From positions 62,001-126,000 of the forward strand of contig JABWCE010000006.1 in NCBI GenBank assembly GCA_013359235.1: DNA of 64,000 nt. Direction: 5' to 3'. The notes under the pieces were generated by a model that was not told where the DNA came from, ran no database searches, and saw only the letters and a list, made by a program, of their open reading frames with translations. The stretch comes from Bacteroidota bacterium. GTDB lineage: Bacteria; Bacteroidota; Bacteroidia; NS11-12g; UBA9320. Within the stretch, counting starts at the first letter, position 1; every line of letters begins with the position of its first letter. Shown here piece after piece: positions 29,351 to 36,717 of this stretch. Both the position numbers and the translations under genes were made by a program.

Positions 29351-31653
29351 TACTCAATTTTATGAAATACCGCCTCCAACGGCCTTCTTAATGTTTTAAC
29401 TTTTGGCAAATCTGCTTTTGTAAGTCTGAATATCAAAATATCACCTTCACCTGGTTTTATTTTAAATATTTCTTCAAACTTAGGCCTCAATGCCCATAAT
29501 TTCTTTTGTCCTTCATCTGAAATATTATCTCCTTTTCCTTGTATAAGTCTGTTGTAAACAAAAATTGAAGAAGAAGTTGGCTGAAATGCCAAACCTTTCA
29601 AATTAGACGATATCCATACTCTTTGTAAAACTCTGCCTCCATTAAAATAATCGGTAAGTGTTTGTCCGTCCATTGAGAGAATTCCAACGGCACCGGCAGA
29701 ATCAATTGATTTTTTGGTTAATTTTTTAAAAGCATTCCCTCCCCCCCATTTGTTTACAAGTTCAATAACATCGCCTTCTTTTGCTATTCTTAATCCTGCC
29801 TTTTCAGAGTTAGAAACATCAAGTGTATTAATATCTACACCATCTCTTCTGGCATTGTTTTCGGCATCAGTCCACCTTATTTCATCAGAAAAATCAAGTT
29901 GACCTCCTTTTTCAAGAAGTCTTAATTTTTCAAGTTCACCAAGAATTTCACCAATATTGTTTAATTCCTCTTCGCTTGTAAAAAATCTTAGGTCTGCTCC
30001 TTTTGTTTCTTTTGCCAAACTTACCAAATCGTCAAGAATTTGGGGTTCAATATACGGTCTTTTTACCAAATTTCTATTAGTACATCTCAAATTTATTCCA
30101 TTTGCCATTTCAATCATTCGCATATCTGAAGATTTTTCGGGGAAAAACTTCACTTGAGCAACCAATTCTTTAATATTTTTTTCAGGAAAAACTTCAACTT
30201 TTGCATCAAGTTTCATTGTTTTGGCGTGAAGTACAGCATTTTCAAGACAAGCACCTAATGCAATACTTGCAGAAATATTTCCCCAACCTAAAAATACAGG
30301 ATTGCCATCAAGTGCAAAATACAACAGCAAAGAATTATTTTTCATAGCCCATTGCCAGGGTTGATAATTACCGCCCGAAGGAGCTCTTATAGCAGCTTCT
30401 AATATTTGTTTAACTTGCAAATCGCTTATTTGAGCTTGATTGGCTTCAAGTTGCACATTTAATTTTTGAGAAATACCTACCACATCGGTATAAGTAAATG
30501 GATCAACCCAAGGTTGAGGTTCTTTTGCTGGCACTTTATCACCAATCAACTCTTCGATGTCCACATGATATCTACCAGATTCAGAATAATAGCCTAAGAG
30601 TATTCTTCTTCCAACGTCTGCTGTAATGCCACCACCCATCGTTACAGAACTTGCAAGCTGTGGCCATGTAGTAATGGTTTGTTCTATTTCGAGCATTGAT
30701 GCTTTTAATCTTAACGAAGATGTTTCTATACCTAAAATATCGAGCATGTATGGTATTTTTTCTTCATTTGTTTTAAGAGTTTTTAAAGTTGCAATATCAA
30801 GATGATCAACCAAACCATGTAAAATTGCACGATTAGGTTCAAGGTCAAATCTTTCAACATCAACCATACATTTATCACTTGCTTCCATTATAACCGGAAC
30901 ACCAAGTTCTCTGGCTTTATGACGACATAATATTTTAATATCAAGCCCATCAGATTCTTCAATCAACAAATCAAGTTTGCCACCACCTGTAAAAAATTCA
31001 TTCATGTTTTCTTCAGTCAATCCGTCAATAAAACAAGTAACTTTTAAAAATGGATCTATCTCTGCTATCTCACGAGCTACCGAGTAAACTTTATAAATTC
31101 CCAAATTTTTAATTCCTGTTCTAATTCGGTTCAGGTTTGTAAGTTCTAATATATCAAAATCTGCAAGACGTATTTCATTGCAAATTCTTTCCATTGCAAT
31201 AGTAATAGCAACTGATTGACCTACAGAAAGCCCTATAACGCCAATTTTCTTATTGCTTAAAATTGCTTTTTCTTCGGGTGTAATTTTATATTGATTTCTA
31301 CTTGTTCGTATTTCAATAAATTCTTTTTCATCCGGTATATGCACCAATCTGTCAGACCAAGGATAATAAACCCACACACCATATTCTTCATTAGTTAAGG
31401 GCGAAATATGTTTAGCGGCTTGCTCCGACAATTGTTCGCTAGTAAACTTAATATTAGGCGTTCTCATTTTCATAAGTTCTTTCATCTGGTCAAACATGTA
31501 ATCATGCACTTTAAGACCGGGCTTCTTTAATAATTCAAAAAATTCTTGTTTTTGTTTTTCATCTGTCAATCTATAAAAGACAGGCTTTATCAGATTTTCA
31601 TTCTTTGATTGCTCAATTATTAATTCTTCAAGCTTTAATTTAATATTTTTCAT
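29350..31653 (-). CDS. E1/ThiF-like adenylyltransferase-nitroreductase fusion (MoeY/Rv1355c family)
   Basis: 767 residues in three parts. Residues 1-130 are a family-specific N-terminal region. Residues about 130-400 are a ThiF/E1 Rossmann domain: KKIGVIGLSVGQS nucleotide loop (138-147), DFDILELTNLNR with the ATP-Mg Asp and Arg (165-176), and Lys188. No CxxC zinc pairs are visible. Residues about 410-767 are an FMN-dependent nitroreductase fold (AIRAPSGGNYQPW at 422-433). The combination matches the Rv1355c/MoeY family, whose reaction is unknown. The fusion could adenylate a carboxylate and then oxidise or reduce it. It is the first gene of the leftward signalling operon. Confidence 0.85.
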   Translation of the reverse strand: MKNIKLKLEELIIEQSKNENLIKPVFYRLTDEKQKQEFFELLKKPGLKVHDYMFDQMKELMKMRTPNIKFTSEQLSEQAAKHISPLTNEEYGVWVYYPWSDRLVHIPDEKEFIEIRTSRNQYKITPEEKAILSNKKIGVIGLSVGQSVAITIAMERICNEIRLADFDILELTNLNRIRTGIKNLGIYKVYSVAREIAEIDPFLKVTCFIDGLTEENMNEFFTGGGKLDLLIEESDGLDIKILCRHKARELGVPVIMEASDKCMVDVERFDLEPNRAILHGLVDHLDIATLKTLKTNEEKIPYMLDILGIETSSLRLKASMLEIEQTITTWPQLASSVTMGGGITADVGRRILLGYYSESGRYHVDIEELIGDKVPAKEPQPWVDPFTYTDVVGISQKLNVQLEANQAQISDLQVKQILEAAIRAPSGGNYQPWQWAMKNNSLLLYFALDGNPVFLGWGNISASIALGACLENAVLHAKTMKLDAKVEVFPEKNIKELVAQVKFFPEKSSDMRMIEMANGINLRCTNRNLVKRPYIEPQILDDLVSLAKETKGADLRFFTSEEELNNIGEILGELEKLRLLEKGGQLDFSDEIRWTDAENNARRDGVDINTLDVSNSEKAGLRIAKEGDVIELVNKWGGGNAFKKLTKKSIDSAGAVGILSMDGQTLTDYFNGGRVLQRVWISSNLKGLAFQPTSSSIFVYNRLIQGKGDNISDEGQKKLWALRPKFEEIFKIKPGEGDILIFRLTKADLPKVKTLRRPLEAVFHKIE

Positions 31654-31783
31654 ATTTATTTTTTTACTAACTAATCATAGCAAAATTGAATAATATAAAG
31701 CAATTTGTGATATTTTTTTTTAACATCAAAACAATAGTGAACTATTTATTTGACACATTTTTTTTAAATTATAAAATTATGTT

Positions 31784-31813
31784 TTGAATAAAGTTTTATT
31801 TACTTTATCTTTG
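31784..31813 (+). promoter_or_regulatory. Distal promoter P1 of the lone receiver gene (TTG-19 bp-TATCTTTG)
   Basis: TTG at 31784-31786, 19-bp spacer, and TATCTTTG at 31806-31813: a full match to the Bacteroidota -33/-7 promoter. Confidence 0.65.
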
Positions 31814-31841
31814 AAAAAGAAATTTAAACAAGTTACATTTG
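31811..31841 (+). promoter_or_regulatory. Proximal promoter P2 of the lone receiver gene (TTG-20 bp-TACATTTG)
   Basis: TTG at 31811-31813 (the end of the P1 -7 box), 20-bp spacer, and TACATTTG at 31834-31841. The two promoters overlap, so polymerase bound at one should exclude the other. The ATG is 39 bases after the box. The remaining part of the 227-base spacer (31654-31880) towards the leftward operon shows no exact -7 box for that operon. Confidence 0.6.
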
Positions 31842-31880
31842 AAGATTAATTTATAAGTAATTATTTAAATAAAGAAAACA

Positions 31881-32348
31881 ATGGAAAACACACAGGAAAT
31901 TAGTGTTTTGTACGTTGATGACGAAGAAAACAACTTAGTTGCTTTTAAAGCTAGTTTTAGAAGAGAATTTAAAGTGTTTACTGCTCTCTCGGCTGTTGAT
32001 GCAAAAGAAATTCTTAAAAATAATATAATTCATGTATTAATAACAGACCAACGTATGCCTGTAACAACTGGTTCTGAATTGCTTGCACAGGCCGTACAAG
32101 ATTACCCCGACCAAATAAGAATTTTACTTACCGGATACTCTGATATTGACGCTTTGAAAGATGCCATTAACCTTGGACAAATTTATTGCTATCTTCAGAA
32201 GCCATGGAATGAAAACGAATTGAAAGACACAATAATTAAAGCTTACAGCATTTATAAAAGTAAAAAGGATAAAGAAGCCTATACAGGTAAACTTGAAGAA
32301 AGCAACGAACAACTTGAATTTTATCTTAGACAAAAGTTGTTGTCTTAA
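31881..32348 (+). CDS. Stand-alone receiver protein with C-terminal coiled coil
   Basis: 155 residues: a receiver (VLYVDDEENNLVAFKASF, phospho-acceptor in LITDQRMPVTTG, Thr in LLTGYSD, Lys in YLQKPWN) and then about 35 residues of charged helix (KLEESNEQLEFYLRQKLLS) that stop where a kinase or cyclase would begin in longer relatives. It is clearly paralogous to the receiver of the hybrid kinase at 25355-26461 and is transcribed away from that operon. It may be a phosphate sink or connector; the stop appears genuine because a strong terminator follows. Confidence 0.88.
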   Translation: MENTQEISVLYVDDEENNLVAFKASFRREFKVFTALSAVDAKEILKNNIIHVLITDQRMPVTTGSELLAQAVQDYPDQIRILLTGYSDIDALKDAINLGQIYCYLQKPWNENELKDTIIKAYSIYKSKKDKEAYTGKLEESNEQLEFYLRQKLLS

Positions 32349-32366
32349 TTTTTTATGATATTAAAT

Positions 32367-32402
32367 AAAAAAAGGACAAATCAGTTGATTTGTCCTTTTT
32401 TT
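32367..32402. terminator. Bidirectional terminator hairpin
   Basis: Perfect 17-bp arms around a GT loop: seven A, GGACAAATCA / TGATTTGTCC, seven T. It works after the receiver gene on the plus strand and after tRNA-Leu on the minus strand. Confidence 0.85.
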
Positions 32403-32406
32403 ATTG

Positions 32407-32488
32407 TGCGGATGATAGGACTCGAACCTACACGCCGCGAAGCACCAGATCCTAAGTCTGGCATGGCTACCAATTACATCACATCCGC
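32407..32488 (-). tRNA. tRNA-Leu (anticodon TAG)
   Basis: The minus strand gives acceptor GCGGATG/CATCCGC with discriminator A, anticodon arm CCAGA-CTTAGGA-TCTGG (anticodon TAG), a long class II variable arm (TGCTTCGCGGCGT), and a T arm with GGTTCGAGTCC. CCA is not encoded. All stems pair. Confidence 0.95.
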
Positions 32489-32531
32489 AAAAGATGTCGC
32501 AAAGTTACATTTTTAAATTATACATATCAAT

Positions 32532-32564
32532 AAAAAAAGCCGAAAATTTCTTTCGGCTTTTTTT
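32532..32564. terminator. Bidirectional terminator hairpin
   Basis: Arms AAAAAAAGCCGAAA and TTTCGGCTTTTTTT are perfect inverted repeats around a five-base loop. It lies after the stop of the frameshifted T9SS gene on the minus strand. Confidence 0.85.
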
Positions 32565-32589
32565 ATTTCTTATTTTAATTAATACTTTT

Positions 32590-34538
32590 TCAATTAACCT
32601 GCATTTTTTGAGTTATGCTATAACTTTCGTTTGACAAAGTATAGAAATAAATGCCGGTATTTAATCCATCAGCATTTATTAATATTAGGCTGTTACCAGC
32701 AGAATAATATCCAAGATTTTGGTTTTTTACAACTTTTCCGGTAATATCAGTTATTTTCAAATTCAATTCACTTCCATCTCTCAAATATATATTTGCGTAA
32801 GTTTCAGAATTAAATGGATTTGGGTGATTTTGGCTTACAAAGAATATTTTAGGATCTACATTTACTCTTTTTACTGCAGCCACATCGCCAATTTTGTTTT
32901 GTAAAATATCTGCAACAGGTATTGCACGGTACATAATTCTCTGCTCGTCATTAGGGTGCGTTCCACTATTTCCATTATTTTGAAGATTTGTACCTGGCAA
33001 ATCATCTTCCTGATATACTAAATGCAAATAATTATCACAATTTTTTGCAACTGAACCAAAAACATTTTCTTTATTGGCTATCAAACCATTTGCATTCGCT
33101 GTAATATTCTGACCAATAGTCCAGGTTATACCACCATCTTTTGAATAAGAAACATATATATCGCGGTAGTTTGCATTATATGGGCTCAATGCTTCTTCGT
33201 GAGGAGCACTATATGTTACAAATAAATTTCCATCAGCATCTATTGCCGACGAAGGAAATGAAACCAATGAAGTATTATTATATCTCGTAGCTGATGAAAC
33301 ATTTGCAGGCAAATTGTTAGATTGGTCTAACGCACTTGTTGTTTCTCTTGTAATATCAAGTGTAGAATTTTGATTATAGTCTTTTGCATATCCGCAAATG
33401 TTTACACTATCCCAACCTTCAGCCCAATGAATTAAACTTGCAGTACCTGGGTAAAAACTATATGAATCATCAGTAGTATCTTCATCAGAAACATAGCTTC
33501 TGCCATAAAACACATGTGTTTTATAGTTGTTGTCAATTATTACATCGAAAGAACCATCAGACGTTGCAGCACGATTGTCATTTGCAATATATTTTTTTGT
33601 AAATGGTGAATATGGGAATTCTTCTACCATAATTTTGGTAAAGCTATTTCCGTTATCGGTAGATTTATATAATACCACATCTTCACCAGTACCGCCCAAT
33701 ACTATTGCTACTATTGAATCTTTTACATCAATAGCATAATTGTCTCCACCTCCAGCTACTATTCTTGTTGAATCGTAGCCTGGAAGTACAACAAATTGTT
33801 TATCCCATGTTACTCCTCCGTCATAAGAACGGCAGTATGTTGTTGGGTTACTTACACCATTAATTTTTACAACCGGAATACCATCTGCAGTACTTGAATA
33901 ATAATTTGAAACAAGGTGAATATAATTTTTATTGTTTGATGCTGCTCTTCCCCATATTGACACTTTATTGTTTAACTGTGTTAAAACAGTAGTTTGATTT
34001 GAAAAACTTGTATTTCCAATAGATGAGTTTTTGCTAAGTACCCAACCGCCTGTTGTGGCAATATGACCCATTGTAAATTCATAATTTGTATTTCCGTCTT
34101 TTAAAATACCTATGCTGGGCCATCCTGTTCTTTGGCTTTCTATTCTAGTATTTACAGGCAAACCCCAATTTGTTGATGCTTTATGATTGTATCCAATACC
34201 TCTGGATGGCCAACCGGCTTCGCTTACTGATGCGGTAGTCCATACAGCCGAAACCTGATGAGCATCGTGCAACAAAACTCTTCTGCCTACTGATGCATTA
34301 GTTTGCAAATCATAATATGTATTCCCATTAATATAGCAGAATAGTTTGGATGTTTTTTATTTAGCTGTGTTTTGTTTGAATTTCCTCTCAAAAACGGATC
34401 GTCATTAAACTCAGTTCTAATAAAACTTCTTTCATATTTCTGGGGTAAATCCGCTTCGGGATTAACTTTTGTAACATTTTTTTGAGCCATTAACAGAGCT
34501 GGCATAAAACTTAAAATTAAAAGTAACTTATTTTTCAT
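32590..34538 (-). pseudogene. Secreted T9SS cargo protein (BNR/sialidase-like repeats), frameshifted
   Basis: Two minus-strand frames make one gene of about 650 codons. The first (34538-34287) has the signal peptide (LLLILSFMPALLMAQK) and ends shortly after a run of unlikely residues. The second, open upstream of 34308, continues as YINGNTYYDLQTNASVGRR. Joining NYSA to YINGN needs one extra base near 34335, so one base has been lost, or misread. The body contains BNR-like repeats (YCRSYDGGVTWDKQF, VLYKSTDNGNSFTKI, SYSKDGGITWTIGQ) and ends with a type A T9SS domain (NHPNPFNSETYANIYL). If the shift is real, the surface protein is inactivated. A -7-like box is at 34561-34568. Confidence 0.8.
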
Positions 34539-34560
34539 GATTTTTTATAAATTTTTTAGG

Positions 34561-34568
34561 CAAATTAA
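34561..34568 (-). promoter_or_regulatory. -7-like box TTAATTTG (frameshifted T9SS gene)
   Basis: The same octamer as before the M16 and folB genes, ending 22 bases before the ATG at 34538. Confidence 0.35.
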
Positions 34569-34678
34569 AACATATTTTATCTATGTTTTATGATATTTTT
34601 TTAAAAAAAAATTATCTATTAAAATTATTTTTAAAATATAGTTAAGCAGATTTGAAAAAAACAGTTTTTCTTTGCAAA

Positions 34679-35221
34679 ATGGAATTAAAAGACGTAGCTT
34701 CGGTTTTTGGGAAATCCGGTTTACATAAAATTATTGGAAAAGGCGCTTCGGGTTTGGTTTTAGAATCAATTGACGAATTTAAAAAACGCACAATTACCCC
34801 TCTATCTCAAAAGGTTTCAATTCTTGAAGATGTTTCAGTTTTTTTGAATGATGGCGATGTAAAACTTCACGATGTTTTTGCCAAAATGCAGGAAATGTCT
34901 AAGGAAAATAATCTTTCTTCTATTTCAAAAAATTCGTCAGCAGATGAAATAAAAAAGTGGTTTGCTTCCATAGTTCCTGATTTTGACAGAGAAAAAGTTT
35001 ATAATTCTGATATCATTAAAATTTCAAATTGGTTTTCAATTCTTAATAATTTTATTGATTTCAGTGTAAAACAAAGCGAAGAAAATGCAGAACAAAGTAG
35101 CGAAACCGACAAAACAAAGCACAAAACAATAAAACCAATTAAAAAAGTTGAAGCTAAAGCCAAGACAAAAACATCGAAAGGTGCTGCAAAAACTACTATT
35201 ACAAGCAGAAAAATGAGTTAA
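34679..35221 (+). CDS. DUF5606 family protein
   Basis: 180 residues. The first 135 match the DUF5606 pattern known from Bacteroidota: MELKDVASVFGKSGLHKII, GLVLESIDEF, KVSILEDVSVFLNDGDVKL, ADEIKKWFASIVPDFDREKVY and SDIIKISNWFSILNNF. The tail is lysine/threonine-rich and low-complexity. Function is unknown; it is a soluble, cytoplasmic protein. The start at the ATG 34679 is chosen because the family begins there, although the frame extends to a TTG at 34652. Confidence 0.85.
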   Translation: MELKDVASVFGKSGLHKIIGKGASGLVLESIDEFKKRTITPLSQKVSILEDVSVFLNDGDVKLHDVFAKMQEMSKENNLSSISKNSSADEIKKWFASIVPDFDREKVYNSDIIKISNWFSILNNFIDFSVKQSEENAEQSSETDKTKHKTIKPIKKVEAKAKTKTSKGAAKTTITSRKMS

Positions 35222-35232
35222 TTTGCGTGTTA

Positions 35233-36207
35233 TTATTTTAAATAATAGTCAGAATCAATTAATTTATTTTCTCCATCAATGTAAAGTGCATATTGAAAGC
35301 CCTTTTGAATACTGTAAGCACCAATTTGATTGTTTTGGTTTATTGCAATAAATCCAACTTGAAAATCTTTAAAATCTTTTTGTTTTTTAACAATTCTATT
35401 TATTGCTTCTTTACAGGCTTCCATTGGGGTTTTTCCATTTCTCATCAATTCTACAATAAGCAAAGAACCTGCAATTTTTATAACAGCTTCGCCTTTGCCA
35501 GTGGCACATGCTGCTCCTATTTCGTTATCAACAAACATACCTGCTCCTATTATTGGCGAATCACCTACCCTGCCATGATATTTCCAAGCCAAACCACTTG
35601 TAGTGCATGCACCTGATAAATTTCCAAAATTATCAATTGCAAGCATACCGATTGTATCATGATTGTTTATATCAATTTTTTCAGGTTCGTAATTTTTTTT
35701 TATTTTCCATTTTTCCCATTCAATACGCGATTTTTCGGTAAGTAAATTTTCTTTTTTAAAACCATTGTTCAGGGCAAATTTCAAAGCTCCCTCTCCTACC
35801 AGCATTACATGGGGAGTTTTATCCATTACTAAACGGGCTACTGAAATTGGATTTTTTATATGTTGAAGAAATGCTACCGAACCACAATTGCCGTTTTCAT
35901 CCATTATTGAAGCATCAAGTGTTACATTTCCATCACGGTCAGGCAAACCTCCATAGCCGACACTTTGTACTTCGGGGTCTGATTCTGATACTTTCACTCC
36001 TTGCTCAACAGCATCAATAGATTTGCCGTTTTCTGTAATTATTTTCCATGCTGCATTGTTTGCAGCCAAGCCGTGTTTCCATGTAGAAATTACTAAAGGT
36101 TTCACATTCACTTTTTCATTATTTTTTACAAACGCTTCATTTACGCCAGTTATTAGCAATGCTGAAGTTAATGTTGTGTTTTTAAGAAATTTTCTTCGTG
36201 TTATCAT
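35233..36207 (-). CDS. Glycosylasparaginase / isoaspartyl peptidase-like Ntn-hydrolase, Tat-exported
   Basis: 324 residues. An N-terminal twin-arginine signal (TRRKFLKNTTLTSALLITG) precedes an Ntn-hydrolase domain. The autoprocessing site is HDTIGMLAID, where Thr becomes the N-terminal nucleophile of the beta chain. Substrate-binding features WKYHGRVGDSPIIGAGMFVD and ATGKGEA follow. Family members cleave the N-acetylglucosamine-asparagine bond of glycopeptides or isoaspartyl peptides. A folded, Tat-exported form in the periplasm fits scavenging of glycopeptides. The lipoprotein gene lies 26 bases upstream on the same strand. Confidence 0.92.
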   Translation of the reverse strand: MITRRKFLKNTTLTSALLITGVNEAFVKNNEKVNVKPLVISTWKHGLAANNAAWKIITENGKSIDAVEQGVKVSESDPEVQSVGYGGLPDRDGNVTLDASIMDENGNCGSVAFLQHIKNPISVARLVMDKTPHVMLVGEGALKFALNNGFKKENLLTEKSRIEWEKWKIKKNYEPEKIDINNHDTIGMLAIDNFGNLSGACTTSGLAWKYHGRVGDSPIIGAGMFVDNEIGAACATGKGEAVIKIAGSLLIVELMRNGKTPMEACKEAINRIVKKQKDFKDFQVGFIAINQNNQIGAYSIQKGFQYALYIDGENKLIDSDYYLK

Positions 36208-36233
36208 TTCGATTGTTTTTTTAATAAATTTCT

Positions 36234-36704
36234 TTACTCGAAAAACTTATCAAATTCTTCAAATGACGATTTAATCTTTAAATAGAGATGTTCTGCTTCT
36301 TTTGACTCAGTATTTTCCGAAAATTCATCAACCAATTCAATAAATGGCACTAACCATTTGTGAAGTTCGTCGTGGGCTTTTCCCTCCATAGTACAATTAG
36401 ATGTAAGTGAATCTAACCCTTTACTCAAATTTTTTGCTAAAGTATTATAATCTCTTTTTTTATTTTTTTCAAAAATCGCTACATCACTTTTCATTTTTGA
36501 AATATGTAACATCATATCAGTGTTTACTTTCCATTTTTTTCCTTCATTTAACGAAATACTATCATTTTCGGTGTTGTGTTGGTGTTCATCTATTTCAGAA
36601 AGTGAATCAGAAGTATTTATGTTTGATTTTTTTGAAGTGTTTGTACATGAAACTATCATATTTACTGAAAAAAGTAGTAATAAAATTTTAAGTTTTGTAT
36701 TCAT
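36234..36704 (-). CDS. Lipoprotein of unknown function
   Basis: 156 residues with a lipobox at the end of the signal peptide (LLLFSVNMIVSC, Cys20). The mature part starts with a Ser/Asn-rich linker (about 20-55), then all-helical charged segments (WKVNTDMMLHISKMKSD, HLYLKIKSSFEEFDKFF). I do not recognise the family. It lies between a VPS10/BNR propeller gene upstream (14 bases away) and the glycosylasparaginase gene, on the same strand, so the three may form an operon of exported proteins. Confidence 0.7.
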   Translation of the reverse strand: MNTKLKILLLLFSVNMIVSCTNTSKKSNINTSDSLSEIDEHQHNTENDSISLNEGKKWKVNTDMMLHISKMKSDVAIFEKNKKRDYNTLAKNLSKGLDSLTSNCTMEGKAHDELHKWLVPFIELVDEFSENTESKEAEHLYLKIKSSFEEFDKFFE

Positions 36705-36717
36705 TTTTATTTGTTTT

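Noticed and set aside
32590-34538. Two separate genes with an 83-residue secreted peptide as the first
   Set aside because: The residues after the shift point in the short frame are unlike the rest, while the other frame continues the protein; one gene with a lost base explains both.
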